A stretch of 64,000 nt of DNA from Neobacillus niacini (GCF_000759675.1 NZ_BAWM01000003.1:1-64000); one strand, 5' to 3'. Shown: positions 16,810-25,758, numbered from the stretch's first letter. The notes: generated by a model not told the origin, from the sequence alone. Translations and numbers: made by a program.

Positions 16810-17346
16810 CTATTTTGTGTACCGATTGGCATAGCTTGAGGCAACAAAGGCATTTGGCTTAATTTTTGGCTCAACCCCCATGGATTCCATTCGTGCTACC
16901 ATTTCTTTCACAAATTCCCTCGTTTTGTTGCGTTTTCCGGCTCCAATATCAATATGACCTTCCATAGTGAACGTTGCCCCTTGATAGACAAAGGGAAGTA
17001 CGATATTGATTAACCGAGTCTTTCTTTCCTCAGTAAATAAAGCAACGATGTCCTCTGTTAATGAGAGCTCAAAGGAAATCCGCTCATGCAGATGCGTCAT
17101 TTTTCTCGGGATCACAATCTTCCTAATACAAGCCCAAACACCTTTACCCTCATTTTGAATGACAATACCCGTAATAAAAATGGTATGTCGTTTATGAACC
17201 TGTGAATCCGTTCCGACCATTAAGCGATAATTCCCGCTGGGTGCTAAATTCATAAATTTTATAATGTGTTCGAAAACCTGTTCAAACGACATACTTTTTT
17301 CTCGAAGATTCTGAAACGAATAATCAAAAACCTGATAATTTTTCAT
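16810..17346 (-). CDS. ykuK: YkuK/DUF458 RNase H-like protein
   Basis: 178-residue protein of the DUF458 family (YkuK), predicted to have an RNase H-like fold. The VGTDSQVHKRHTIFITGIVI block carries the characteristic Asp, and HIDIGAGKRNKTREFVKEMV is the second conserved block. Length is normal for the family (about 170). Single-gene unit on the minus strand with its own terminator. The biochemical function of YkuK is not established; some family members are linked to spores. The region 17347-17672 before the next gene holds an R2 copy and otherwise no gene I can support. Confidence 0.8.
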   Translation of the reverse strand: MKNYQVFDYSFQNLREKSMSFEQVFEHIIKFMNLAPSGNYRLMVGTDSQVHKRHTIFITGIVIQNEGKGVWACIRKIVIPRKMTHLHERISFELSLTEDIVALFTEERKTRLINIVLPFVYQGATFTMEGHIDIGAGKRNKTREFVKEMVARMESMGVEPKIKPNAFVASSYANRYTK

Positions 17347-17548
17347 TTAGAACACCACATCTTTCCTTTCGTTATGATTAATTACTCTAACAATTCTTAA
17401 TATTATTTTATGGAATAAAAATTATTCTTGTGCAGGAGTAATGGGACAGGCAGCCAATAATGTTGTCCAATACGAGTTTACTTGCCTTAATAAGGCTTTT
17501 TTCGGACAGTAATGACTTAGATTAATTTTTTGTAAATGAGTGAGAAAT

Positions 17549-17592
17549 GTCCGCCTGAGGTGGACAGTGTCTTTCTGTGGTGCCTGTCACCT
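17549..17592. repeat. R2 repeat copy 4
   Basis: Module a TGTCCGCCTGAGGTGGACA (17549-17567), GTGTCTTTCTG, then module b GGTGCCTGTCACC. It lies between divergent ykuK and amhX. Confidence 0.85.
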
Positions 17593-17672
17593 TTTTAAAA
17601 AACATTGTAGGAACGAGTTCTTTTGTTGTACTATGACTTTAGTTGTTTTTGAATGAATAGGAGTGTGTAAAA

Positions 17673-18770
17673 ATGACAGAAAATTTCGAAAGACAGATTT
17701 TGGCTTGGTTTGAACATTTCCATGATCACCCCGAGGTTAGCTGGAAAGAGGTTAATACAACACAAGCAATTGCAGATATTTTGGATAATCTTGGCATAGA
17801 ATATCGTCGTTTTTCTGATGTAACCGGACTTATAGCGGAAATCGGCGAGGGAGAAGAAGTGATAGCTGTCCGAGCGGAAATAGATGCTTTATGGCAGGAG
17901 GTGGACGGAGTTTGGCAGGGGAACCACTCCTGTGGTCACGACGCCATTATCTCAATGGTACTTGGTGCACTTCATTATTTGAAAGACAAGCCTCTCACGA
18001 AAAAGGTGCGTTTTATTTTTCAGCCAGCTGAGGAAAAAGGAAACGGTTCGATAGCGATGATTGAGAGGGGAGCCATTGATAAGGTGAGTCACTTATTCGG
18101 TATTCACCTTCGTCCAATAGAAGAACTTCCTATGGGTCGAATTTCTCCATCTATTCATCACGGAGCGGCTATCTTTCTAGAAGGTAAAGTCCTCGGTGAA
18201 GACGCACACGGTGCCAGGCCGCACCAAGGCAAAAATGCTCTAGACGTGATTGTTGGACTGCAACAGTTCGTCAAATCTATTTATCTATCACCGTTCGAAG
18301 CCTATTCTGCAAAACTTACAAAAGTTATTGCTGGTGGTGAGAGCTTAAACATTATCCCAGGTTCTGCGGAATTTGCTATTGATGTTCGTGCGCAAAAAAA
18401 TGAAGACCTAGAAAAACTCAAGGACAAAATCGATCACGGAATTAACAGCTTAATAGACCTTTATGGGGTCGATATCGAATGGAAATGGAGCGATTTTACA
18501 CCTGGAGCAGAGGTTTCTGCAGAAGCCGAAGCGATTGCCGAAGAAGCGATTCTAAGTGTTGCGGGCCAAGAGGCGCTTTCACCGTCAGTAATCACTTCCG
18601 GAAGTGATGATTTTCATTTTTATACTATCAAGAATCCAAAATTGAAAGCAGCGATGATTGGTGTGGGAGCTGACCTACAACCAGGGTTACATCATCCTAA
18701 AATGACCTTTAACCCATCTGCCCTTGACCTTGGGGCACGTATACTTGCTGAAACGCTGTTAAAAGCATAA
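17673..18770 (+). CDS. amhX: M20-family amidohydrolase, AmhX-like
   Basis: 365-residue zinc amidohydrolase of peptidase family M20. The metal-binding motifs HSCGHDA (about residues 88-94), QPAEEKGNG, GIHLRP and the final SGSDDFHFY...GLHHPKMTF are present. It resembles B. subtilis AmhX, an amidase/aminoacylase-like enzyme that splits N-acyl amino acids or amides. Catalytic and dimerisation domains are full length. ATG 17673 follows AGGAGTG. Single-gene unit ended by a terminator. Exact substrate unknown. Confidence 0.78.
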   Translation: MTENFERQILAWFEHFHDHPEVSWKEVNTTQAIADILDNLGIEYRRFSDVTGLIAEIGEGEEVIAVRAEIDALWQEVDGVWQGNHSCGHDAIISMVLGALHYLKDKPLTKKVRFIFQPAEEKGNGSIAMIERGAIDKVSHLFGIHLRPIEELPMGRISPSIHHGAAIFLEGKVLGEDAHGARPHQGKNALDVIVGLQQFVKSIYLSPFEAYSAKLTKVIAGGESLNIIPGSAEFAIDVRAQKNEDLEKLKDKIDHGINSLIDLYGVDIEWKWSDFTPGAEVSAEAEAIAEEAILSVAGQEALSPSVITSGSDDFHFYTIKNPKLKAAMIGVGADLQPGLHHPKMTFNPSALDLGARILAETLLKA

Positions 18771-18778
18771 AGAAGGAG

Positions 18779-18807
18779 TGCGATGCAATCATGCATCGCA
18801 TTTTTTT
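18779..18807 (+). terminator. Rho-independent terminator
   Basis: TGCGATGCA (18779-18787) pairs with TGCATCGCA (18792-18800), followed by seven T. Confidence 0.9.
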
Positions 18808-18828
18808 CTGAATTGTGAAAAATTTACG

Positions 18829-18857
18829 TTGACGGGAATTTATCAAGTGTTTAAAAT
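18829..18857 (+). promoter_or_regulatory. Sigma-A promoter before the NhaC-type antiporter
   Basis: TTGACG (18829-18834), 17-bp spacer, TAAAAT (18852-18857). A second TATAAT at 18924-18929 lacks a clear -35. Confidence 0.5.
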
Positions 18858-18899
18858 ATAATTACCGACTATTTAACGACAATTAATAATTTTCAAAAA

Positions 18900-18913
18900 A
18901 GTAAGCGCTGTCA
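18900..18913 (+). promoter_or_regulatory. CcpA cre site before the NhaC-type antiporter
   Basis: AGTAAGCGCTGTCA matches the cre consensus TGWAANCGNTNWCA at 13 of 14 positions. It lies downstream of the promoter at 18829, so carbon catabolite repression is likely, as for mleN of B. subtilis. Confidence 0.65.
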
Positions 18914-18946
18914 ATATTTACTATATAATTTGGGTGGGGGATGTGT

Positions 18947-20368
18947 ATGAAAAAAGAGATGACTTTTAAAATGGCGATAATACCACTTTTAGTCATGATA
19001 GTGGTAATGGGGATTACGATCATTGTTTTCGAACAAGGTCCACATATTCCATTAATTTTTGGAACATCAATTGCAGCAATTGTTGCTTGGCGCTGTGGCT
19101 ACAAATGGTCAGAAATTGAAGAAATGATGTATAAGGGGATTCGATTGGCATTACCTGCTATTGTTATCATCATTCTCGTTGGCTTAACGATCGGTGCCTG
19201 GATTGGCGGCGGTATTGTTGCAACAATGATTTATTATGGATTAAAGATTATTACCCCATCCCTCTTCCTTGTGTCGATTACAGTTATTTGTATGATTGTT
19301 TCACTGGCAATCGGAAGCTCATGGTCAACGATGGGAACAATCGGCGTAGCTGGTATGGGTATTGGCTTAAGTATGGGAATTCCAGCACCGATGATTGCTG
19401 GTGCCATTATTTCAGGATCTTATTTTGGCGATAAAATGTCACCACTTTCGGATACGACAAATCTTGCTTCAGGGCTGACAGGAACTGATTTGTTTGTTCA
19501 TATCCGCCATATGCTTTATACAACCGTTCCAGGTATCATAATCACCCTAGTAATATATGGTTTTATGGGCAGGAAGTTTGGAAATGAAGGAATGGATACA
19601 GCTAGTATCGATAAAACCTTAGGGGTCCTCCAGGATAGCTTTGTCATCTCGCCATTTTTATTAATTGTTCCATTATTGGTTATTGTTTTGGTAGCAAAAA
19701 AAGTACCCGCAATACCTGCATTAATTATTGGTATTACGCTTGGATTCCTCTCTCAAGTTTTGATCCAGGGCGGCACGATGTCCTCAGCAGTTGCTGCGCT
19801 TCAAAGTGGGTTTGTGATTGATACTGGCAATGAAATGGTGGACAACCTGTTTAACCGCGGCGGTCTTGACTCAATGATGTACACAGTATCAATGACCATT
19901 GTCGCAATGACATTTGGAGGAATTCTAGAGAATTCAGGAATGCTTCAAGCAATTGTTAATCAAATACTTAAATTAGCTAAGTCAGCAAGAGGTGTTGTAG
20001 CTTCAACGGTGGTTTCTTGTTTCGCCACAAATGCAACTTGTTCAGAGCAATATATTTCAATCGTTATTCCATCACGGATGTATGCGAAGGCATATCGTGA
20101 TAAAGGCCTTCATTCAAAAAATTTATCGAGGGCACTTGAAGATGGAGGTACACTTACTTCCGTGTTTATTCCTTGGAATACCTGCGGCGTATTTATCTTG
20201 GGTACTCTCGGAGTACATGCAATCGATTATGGTCCATATGCAATATTGAACTTCATTGTGCCGATCATTTCAGTCTTTTATGCGTTAACAGGTATTACCA
20301 TTACCAAATTGACACCTGAAGAAATGCTTCTTTTGAAAAAAGAAGAGGAAGCAACAATTTCAGCTTAA
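18947..20368 (+). CDS. NhaC-family Na+/H+ (malate/lactate-type) antiporter
   Basis: 473-residue transporter of the NhaC family with about 11-12 membrane segments. Conserved blocks are ISGSYFGDKMSPLSDTTNLASG, SCFATNATCSEQYISIVIPSRMY and LEDGGTLTSVFIPWNTCGVF. The family includes NhaC antiporters and MleN, the malate-2H+/Na+-lactate exchanger of B. subtilis; the two cannot be told apart here. A cre site upstream fits a carbon-linked role. ATG 18947 is preferred over ATG 18941 because the GGTGGGGG site ends 6 nt before it. Confidence 0.82.
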   Translation: MKKEMTFKMAIIPLLVMIVVMGITIIVFEQGPHIPLIFGTSIAAIVAWRCGYKWSEIEEMMYKGIRLALPAIVIIILVGLTIGAWIGGGIVATMIYYGLKIITPSLFLVSITVICMIVSLAIGSSWSTMGTIGVAGMGIGLSMGIPAPMIAGAIISGSYFGDKMSPLSDTTNLASGLTGTDLFVHIRHMLYTTVPGIIITLVIYGFMGRKFGNEGMDTASIDKTLGVLQDSFVISPFLLIVPLLVIVLVAKKVPAIPALIIGITLGFLSQVLIQGGTMSSAVAALQSGFVIDTGNEMVDNLFNRGGLDSMMYTVSMTIVAMTFGGILENSGMLQAIVNQILKLAKSARGVVASTVVSCFATNATCSEQYISIVIPSRMYAKAYRDKGLHSKNLSRALEDGGTLTSVFIPWNTCGVFILGTLGVHAIDYGPYAILNFIVPIISVFYALTGITITKLTPEEMLLLKKEEEATISA

Positions 20369-20373
20369 AAAAA

Positions 20374-20409
20374 TATGGAAAGTTCACCACTATGGGAACT
20401 TTCCTTTTC
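20374..20409. terminator. Bidirectional terminator
   Basis: GGAAAGTTC (20377-20385) pairs with GAACTTTCC (20396-20404), with A-rich and T-rich flanks. It separates the antiporter from a convergent regulator gene. Confidence 0.8.
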
Positions 20410-20411
20410 CT

Positions 20412-21671
20412 TTATAGATAAGTAGACATGGTAAGTTCATATATTGCTCTTGGACGTCCTTGGTGATACACCATCTCTTCGCCGACGACCTTTACATAAC
20501 CGTGATCCACAAGTTTTTTAATAATCCGTTCTGTAGAGCGGCGGGTAACCTGGAGATAGTCTGTGAGATCTGCAGACGTAAATTGAAGTGACTGCCTTGA
20601 TCTGCTGAACTCAAGAATTTTAGAAAGATTGGAAGGACTTAGTTTCGTTTCTTTTGCCACTTGTAAAAGCTCAGGATGGTCATTTTTCAAACTGTACTGT
20701 TTATGCTCGTATGGGAAGGGACCAACCATTTCCTTGTCTTCGGTCAGAATGTAACCGCATTTTGAGGACAATTCTTTTTCAGCAAAACGCAGTGCAATCT
20801 TAGCGTGTTGGTCTGCTTCTTTCATCGTTGAACCGTAGCCAAAACCAACTATAATAGGTCCTGGCCATTTTTCTAAAAAGTCATTAAGGCGATTTTTATC
20901 CATTTCACCACGGGTACTATAAAGAACAGACAGGTTTTCGTTTAATGGCTGAATATATGCATTAAGCAAATGGACAAGGTTATCAATTTGTTCTTGCTGC
21001 GGGTCTTGAATTGAAAGGTAACCAACAGCCACTTGAGCGGCTTTACTTTTAAAAAGATCTGCTTGATCTTTAGCTGTTTGCAAACCGCGCAGCAAGGAAA
21101 TTTCCGGATCCGCCATTCTAATGGCAGGAACACCAAGAGATTGAAGGTGGTGATAAACCGCATGTACACTCGTTAAAGCAGTTTCGGTTACACCCTGTTC
21201 CCAAAGATTGAAGTGAAATTGGACGATACTTTCTAAATTGAAACTGTCTTGAAGCATTTGTTGTTTAAAATCCATAATCTTTAAGGATTCAATCCTGATT
21301 TCACTTTCCGAAAGAACATGGTTGATGTTTGAAGCATCAAACAAATCAATAGAAATCCGCTCAAATGGTATTTTGCTTTTATGAGTGATGGCAAGTAAAG
21401 AAGCTGCAACGGCTATTTCGTCTTGGGTTAGAATTAGCGTTGGTAGAGTAAGGTTCTCAAGGTGCTTTTTTGAAAAATAGTAAGGAAGGGCTCCTGAGAA
21501 AAAGACCACATCACAAGGCTTTAAATTTCTAATAAGTTCAGCAGCTTCCTGTGGCTGTTGATAAATATAGGGTTCAATTGTAATATCAGGAACTTGAGCG
21601 GCAACGGTATGGATTTTTTTAAAAAACTCCCTTGAGCCTATGACAGCAATTTTCGTGGCCAAGTTAAACAC
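20412..21671 (-). CDS. Multi-domain transcriptional regulator, divergent from the epimerase gene
   Basis: 419-residue protein. The N-terminus (LATKIAVIGSREFFKKIHTVA, then LKPCDVVFFSGALPYYF) looks like a response-regulator or PrpR-N-like sensing fold. The middle part contains GPIIVGFGYGSTMKEADQHA, which resembles the degenerate GGDEF-like domain of CdaR/PucR regulators. The C-terminus is a winged helix (LTDYLQVTRRSTERIIKKLV). It is transcribed away from the dipeptide epimerase gene, 63 bp apart, so it probably controls that unit. I do not recognise a characterised homologue, and the ligand is unknown. Confidence 0.65.
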   Translation of the reverse strand: MFNLATKIAVIGSREFFKKIHTVAAQVPDITIEPYIYQQPQEAAELIRNLKPCDVVFFSGALPYYFSKKHLENLTLPTLILTQDEIAVAASLLAITHKSKIPFERISIDLFDASNINHVLSESEIRIESLKIMDFKQQMLQDSFNLESIVQFHFNLWEQGVTETALTSVHAVYHHLQSLGVPAIRMADPEISLLRGLQTAKDQADLFKSKAAQVAVGYLSIQDPQQEQIDNLVHLLNAYIQPLNENLSVLYSTRGEMDKNRLNDFLEKWPGPIIVGFGYGSTMKEADQHAKIALRFAEKELSSKCGYILTEDKEMVGPFPYEHKQYSLKNDHPELLQVAKETKLSPSNLSKILEFSRSRQSLQFTSADLTDYLQVTRRSTERIIKKLVDHGYVKVVGEEMVYHQGRPRAIYELTMSTYL

Positions 21672-21734
21672 ATCCCTAAAACGTCTATTTTACGACAACT
21701 ATAACATACTATTGTTTGGAGAGGAATGATTATT

Positions 21735-22844
21735 ATGAAAATTATGTCAATTGAACTTTTTGCTATCCACTTGCCTTTAAAAGAACCATTTATCGTTAGC
21801 TACCACACCTATAACCATATGCCGTCTATTATTGTGAAAGTGACAACGAACGAGGGAATTGTCGGCTATGGTGAAGGCGTGCCTGATGAACATGTGACAG
21901 GAGAAACTTGGGAAGGGACATTCGAAATTATTAAGAATACCTTAGGACCCGTCCTGATAGGGCAAAACCCGATGGAAATTGAGCGGATTCACGAATTGAT
22001 GAACAAGGCAATATATGGAGCCCCAACTGCAAAGGCAGCTATTGATATTGCTTGTTTTGATATAATGGGGAAAAAGTTGCAGCAACCAGTTTATCAGCTT
22101 ATTGGTGGTCGATATCATGCTGAATTTCCGATTACCCACGTCCTTAGTATCTCCGAACCTGAAGAAATGGCTGCTGAGGCCGCTCTTATGAAGGAAATAG
22201 GTTATCAATCTTTTAAAATGAAAGTTGGGACAAAAGTAAGCAAAGATGTTGAGCGAATAAAAGCGGTTCGTTCTCAAGTAGGCGAGGACATTGCCATCCG
22301 TGTAGATGTGAATCAAGGATGGATAAATAGCGCCACTACAATAACTGCAGTAGAGCAATTGCGTAATTTGGGCATTGATTGGCTGGAGCAGCCTGTTGTT
22401 GCCGATGACATTGACGGAATGGTTGAAGTGAAATCGAAAACGACGATTCCCATGATGATTGATGAGGGTTTAAAGGGAACGCGGGATATGCGGGAGATCA
22501 TACAAAAGCGCGCCGCGGATAAAGTGAACATAAAACTAATGAAATGCGGCGGTATATATCCGGCTGTGAAGCTTGCGCACCAAGCGGAATTAGCGGGTAT
22601 GGAGTGCCAGATTGGTTCGATGGTTGAATCCTCAGTAGGTTCAGCAGCAGGTTTCCATGTTGCTTTTTCAAAGAAAATCATTACAAGCGTCGAGCTGACA
22701 GGGCCATTGAAATTTTCTAAGGATGTTGGCAATTTAGCATATGATGTGCCATTTATCCGGTTGACAGAGAAGCCGGGGTTAGGGGTAGAAGTTAACGAGG
22801 AAACGCTAATGGAGTTAACTGTGTTTCAGGGGAGTGTTCAATAA
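21735..22844 (+). CDS. Dipeptide epimerase (L-Ala-D/L-Glu epimerase-like), enolase superfamily
   Basis: 369-residue muconate-lactonizing subgroup enzyme of the enolase superfamily. The catalytic lysine motif is FKMKVG, followed by the metal ligands in RVDVNQGW, DWLEQPV and MIDEG, and the second catalytic lysine in KVNIKLMKCGG; MVESSVGSAAGFH is the family capping segment. This set is that of L-Ala-D/L-Glu epimerases (YkfB), which epimerise murein-derived dipeptides. ATG 21735 is chosen because the GGAGAGGAA site ends 8 nt upstream; ATG 21726 is too close. The next gene follows after 14 nt. Confidence 0.82.
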   Translation: MKIMSIELFAIHLPLKEPFIVSYHTYNHMPSIIVKVTTNEGIVGYGEGVPDEHVTGETWEGTFEIIKNTLGPVLIGQNPMEIERIHELMNKAIYGAPTAKAAIDIACFDIMGKKLQQPVYQLIGGRYHAEFPITHVLSISEPEEMAAEAALMKEIGYQSFKMKVGTKVSKDVERIKAVRSQVGEDIAIRVDVNQGWINSATTITAVEQLRNLGIDWLEQPVVADDIDGMVEVKSKTTIPMMIDEGLKGTRDMREIIQKRAADKVNIKLMKCGGIYPAVKLAHQAELAGMECQIGSMVESSVGSAAGFHVAFSKKIITSVELTGPLKFSKDVGNLAYDVPFIRLTEKPGLGVEVNEETLMELTVFQGSVQ

Positions 22845-22858
22845 AGGAGGAAATGTTC

Positions 22859-23578
22859 TTGAATTGGATTTATGAAGGAATACTTAGAAACGGAAATTTA
22901 CCCTTTAAGGTGCGAAAATTGGATGCTGAAGACTTAGAAGAAATTTTAGAGGTGCAGAAGCAAGTTGTACAAGCGATGGAAGGTCCAGGAATACTTCAGC
23001 CTCTTACGAAGGAAGAGTATCAGTATATCTTAGAAGGGAAGGGCTTGATGATTGGTGCATTTGTGGGCAATGACCTAATAGCCTTTCGAGCACTCCTCAT
23101 TCCACCAATCGATGAAGAACACTTAGGAAGGGATATTGGTTTAGCAGAAAATGAACTGCGAAAGGTTCTTTATCAGGAGATTTCAAATGTACTTCCTGAC
23201 TATCGAGGGAACCATTTGCAAAAGATTCTAGCAGCAAGAATTATGGAAGAGTTAGGAAAGGATATTCAACATTTCCGTTATATTTGCTGCACGGTTGCCC
23301 CATTTAACATTCCAAGCCTAAAGGATAAGTTTGCCCAAGGAATGAGAATAGCGGGTCTAAAAGAAAAATACGGTGGCAGCTTGCGTTATATCTTTGTCAA
23401 AGACCTCGAAGAAACCGAAGAGAAAGCAACACTTTTCCAGGAAAGCACCCGAATAAAGATGGGAGATATAGAAGTTCAAAAACGTATAATCTCCCAAGGC
23501 TGGCAAGCTGTAAGGATGGAAGAAGACGAAGGAGCACATTGGGTGGTTTATGTATATGACGGTGACAGGCACTGCTAA
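22859..23578 (+). CDS. GNAT-like acetyltransferase, 3' end supplied by an R2 repeat
   Basis: 239-residue protein. The TTG start at 22859 is preferred because AAAGGAGG ends 8 nt upstream, whereas ATG 22853 is only 2 nt away. It shows a GNAT-like core: KVRKLDAEDLEEILEVQKQV, a strand GLMIGAFVGNDLIAFRALLI and a CoA-loop-like DYRGNHLQKILAARIMEEL. It is co-transcribed with the epimerase. The last codons (DGDRHC and the stop) lie in an R2 repeat copy, so the natural C-terminus was replaced by repeat sequence. Substrate unknown, perhaps linked to peptide or amino acid metabolism. Confidence 0.68.
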   Translation: MNWIYEGILRNGNLPFKVRKLDAEDLEEILEVQKQVVQAMEGPGILQPLTKEEYQYILEGKGLMIGAFVGNDLIAFRALLIPPIDEEHLGRDIGLAENELRKVLYQEISNVLPDYRGNHLQKILAARIMEELGKDIQHFRYICCTVAPFNIPSLKDKFAQGMRIAGLKEKYGGSLRYIFVKDLEETEEKATLFQESTRIKMGDIEVQKRIISQGWQAVRMEEDEGAHWVVYVYDGDRHC

Positions 23579-23608
23579 TGTACATTTGTACGCCTCTGGT
23601 GGACAGTT
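23561..23608. repeat. R2 repeat copy 5, overlapping a gene end
   Basis: Module b GGTGACAGGCACT (23561-23573) and a diverged module a ending CTCTGGTGGACAGTT. The stop codon of the GNAT-like gene lies in it. Confidence 0.75.
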
Positions 23609-23659
23609 TTGTGATGATGCTAAATTAAGGAATTTTATTAAAAGAAATAAACATCTCTT

Positions 23660-23697
23660 TGCCTGTTACCAAGGTTTGGTGACAGGCACCTTTTTTT
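23660..23697. repeat. R2 repeat copy 6, acting as a terminator
   Basis: TGCCTGTTACC (23660-23670) pairs with GGTGACAGGCA (23678-23688), followed by CC and seven T. It has the structure of a Rho-independent terminator between two convergent genes and uses module b of R2 as its stem. Confidence 0.8.
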
Positions 23698-24226
23698 ATA
23701 GTCGAGATTTAATTTCCTTGATTTGCTCGATATGCCGCTCTTCATGGAGATAAATCAATTCCACCCATTGGTCTAGCGGCAAATAACCGAAGAGTGGGTG
23801 CTTTGTAGATTTTTCTTTTAGGATCGACTTGTCTTCTAGCTGATTATAAAACTCGAAAAATAGGTTTCTTGAATGATTCAAAAGCTCTGTAATTTGCTGA
23901 AACTCCAACGGTTCAATGCCAGGCACAACCATATCAGGTGCTTTTGCCTTCTGAGTGCGGTCAGCTGTCAGCTGAATCGGCTTTGTCTCAGCTTTTCTTC
24001 CATTGACTTTATTAAGTCCGTAAATGATTGCCTGTGTGAAGACACTTTCGGTTAAGTACAAATGATGGCACACCTGAGCTACGCTCCATGTATCGGTGTC
24101 AGGCTTTTTATTCAGATTTTCATAGCTTAGACCAGAAATTTCATTTACCAGCCTATTCCTCGTTGCCGTTAGACTCTCTATAACCTTTACATTAATATCA
24201 ACCACGCTCCTCAAATGAACATTCAA
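23696..24226 (-). CDS. DinB-family protein
   Basis: 176-residue four-helix DinB/YfiT-type protein. Metal-binding histidines are visible in WSVAQVCHHLYLTES and YLHEERHIEQIKEI. Such proteins are putative metal-dependent thiol transferases or hydrolases (bacillithiol S-transferases in Bacillus). ATG 24226 has no clear ribosome site; a GAGGAGC sequence in the reading frame suggests that translation may begin about seven codons later at GTG 24205. Single gene. Function not assigned. Confidence 0.7.
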   Translation of the reverse strand: MNVHLRSVVDINVKVIESLTATRNRLVNEISGLSYENLNKKPDTDTWSVAQVCHHLYLTESVFTQAIIYGLNKVNGRKAETKPIQLTADRTQKAKAPDMVVPGIEPLEFQQITELLNHSRNLFFEFYNQLEDKSILKEKSTKHPLFGYLPLDQWVELIYLHEERHIEQIKEIKSRL

Positions 24227-24314
24227 TACTGTTTATATTCACCTTTATGAAAAATATTCCTTCTAAGCGGCAATGAAAAAATATTATTGATTGTGAATTG
24301 TTGTGTGAACAATA

Positions 24315-24366
24315 ATAGTGTATGATGCATAGTATAGAACATAGTGTATGACGTACAGCATAGAAA
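24315..24366 (+). promoter_or_regulatory. Two 26-bp tandem repeats, candidate PadR operator
   Basis: ATAGTGTATGATGCATAGT... (24315-24340) and ATAGTGTATGACGTACAGC... (24341-24366) are adjacent direct repeats with five mismatches in 26 bp. They lie immediately before the ribosome site of the padR gene, where an autoregulatory operator is expected. Confidence 0.55.
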
Positions 24367-24383
24367 ACAAAGGAGGTGGATGG

Positions 24384-24731
24384 ATGAGTACCTTATTAAA
24401 CTCATTAACTACTGAGCTAAGGAGAGGGACATTAACATTGGCGGTATTAAGCCAGCTGCGAACTCCGCAATATGGATATTCCCTTGTCCAATTATTAGAG
24501 CAATGTGGGATTTCAATCGAACAGAGTACACTATATCCATTGCTTCGCCGACTGGAAAAACAAGAGTTAGTCACAAGCAGCTGGGATACAACTGAAAACA
24601 GACCACGCAGGTATTATGTGTTAACACCATATGGAATAGAGATATTCCAGCAACTAAAGAAAGAATGGGAAAAGACTTCACAAGAGCTTTCCCTATTATT
24701 AAAAGGAGATGAAACTGATGAGAATGATTGA
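24384..24731 (+). CDS. PadR-family transcriptional regulator
   Basis: 115-residue winged-helix regulator. The PadR core is seen in RRGTLTLAVLSQLRTPQYGY, YPLLRRLEKQELV and RRYYVLTPYGIEIFQQL. The start ATG 24384 follows AAAGGAGGTGG. It overlaps the next gene by 14 nt; a PadR gene coupled to a HAAS-domain membrane protein gene is a common Bacillus arrangement, in which the regulator usually controls its own operon. The tandem repeat upstream is the likely binding site. Confidence 0.85.
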   Translation: MSTLLNSLTTELRRGTLTLAVLSQLRTPQYGYSLVQLLEQCGISIEQSTLYPLLRRLEKQELVTSSWDTTENRPRRYYVLTPYGIEIFQQLKKEWEKTSQELSLLLKGDETDEND

Positions 24732-25722
24732 ACTTTATATTCAAGAGGTTACTCGCAGGCTCCCTGAAAAAAGTCGAGAAGATATTGCACTTGAGCTGCG
24801 CTCAACGATTGAGGATATGCTTCCGGATAATTATACAGAGAAAGAGGTTAAGTCCGTCCTTGAAAAAATGGGGAATCCCGCTATCTTGGCCAGCGGATAC
24901 CTAGACCGCCCCATGCATTTGATTGGTCCTCGTTACTTTGATATCTATATTAATCTGTTAAAAATGATTCTCCCCATAGCCGCTGTAATTTCCCTGATTT
25001 CTTTTATTGCTGATACGATTATTTCCTATTCTGGAGAGGAAGCTGTTTTAAACATTATCTTAAACGCTGTTGGTTTTGGAATTTGGAGGATATTGAGCAC
25101 TGGTGTTCAAGTGTTTTTCTGGTTAACGGTGGTGTTTGCTATCATAGAGCGTACAGATCATCGGAAAAATCAGACTCCATTAACAGCATGTTTTAAAGAG
25201 TGGACGCCAGAAGATTTAAATAATATTCCTTACATTCCAAAGGAAAAAGCTATTCCAAAGGTGGAAGTGCTTCTCGGTTTGCTTTGGACAGCTATCTGGG
25301 CAAGTGTCTATTTCAATGCGGCTAGTCTTCTAGGAGTCTATGAAAAAGGAAGTAATGGTCTTGAATTTGTAATGCCAACTTTCAATCAAGACGTTCTGTA
25401 TTCCTATTGGCCATTGGTGATCATGGTAATTGGGCTGGAGATTGCTGTTGCCTCATATAAATTGCTTAAAGGGGAATGGACCAGGAAGATTGCAGCTCTC
25501 AACACAGTCATGCATGGTGTATCTTCCATTGTATTTATCTTCATCATTAGTAACAATCAGTTATTTAATCCATCATTCGTTACCTATATGACTGACCTAT
25601 TTAGTATCACTGGTGATTTTGGTTCCTGGATTTTTTGGGCAGCGATATTTACCTTCCTATTATTCGCCGCAATAGATATTTACCAGGGCTTCCGAAAAGC
25701 TAATCTAAAAAACGTTAAATAA
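24718..25722 (+). CDS. HAAS-domain membrane protein
   Basis: 334-residue membrane protein. Residues 1-70 (MRMIELYIQEVTRRLPEKSR and ending LEKMGNPAILASGYLDRP) form the helical HAAS domain that accompanies PadR regulators. Then about six membrane segments follow, with a soluble stretch EWTPEDLNNIPYIPKEKAIPK in between. ATG 24718 is chosen since the AGGAG site overlaps ATG 24709. Overlap with padR shows translational coupling. Function unknown; a membrane stress or envelope role is likely from the family. Confidence 0.75.
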   Translation: MRMIELYIQEVTRRLPEKSREDIALELRSTIEDMLPDNYTEKEVKSVLEKMGNPAILASGYLDRPMHLIGPRYFDIYINLLKMILPIAAVISLISFIADTIISYSGEEAVLNIILNAVGFGIWRILSTGVQVFFWLTVVFAIIERTDHRKNQTPLTACFKEWTPEDLNNIPYIPKEKAIPKVEVLLGLLWTAIWASVYFNAASLLGVYEKGSNGLEFVMPTFNQDVLYSYWPLVIMVIGLEIAVASYKLLKGEWTRKIAALNTVMHGVSSIVFIFIISNNQLFNPSFVTYMTDLFSITGDFGSWIFWAAIFTFLLFAAIDIYQGFRKANLKNVK

Positions 25723-25758
25723 ACAAAGGCATCATCCAATAATGGATGGTGCCTTTGT
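25723..25758. terminator. Bidirectional terminator
   Basis: ACAAAGGCATCATCCA (25723-25738) pairs with TGGATGGTGCCTTTGT (25743-25758) with one mismatch. It separates two convergent genes. Confidence 0.8.

Noticed and set aside
17440..17510. Frame GVMGQAANNVVQYEFTCLNK as a gene remnant
   Set aside because: Short, without start, terminator or recognisable family; could be chance.
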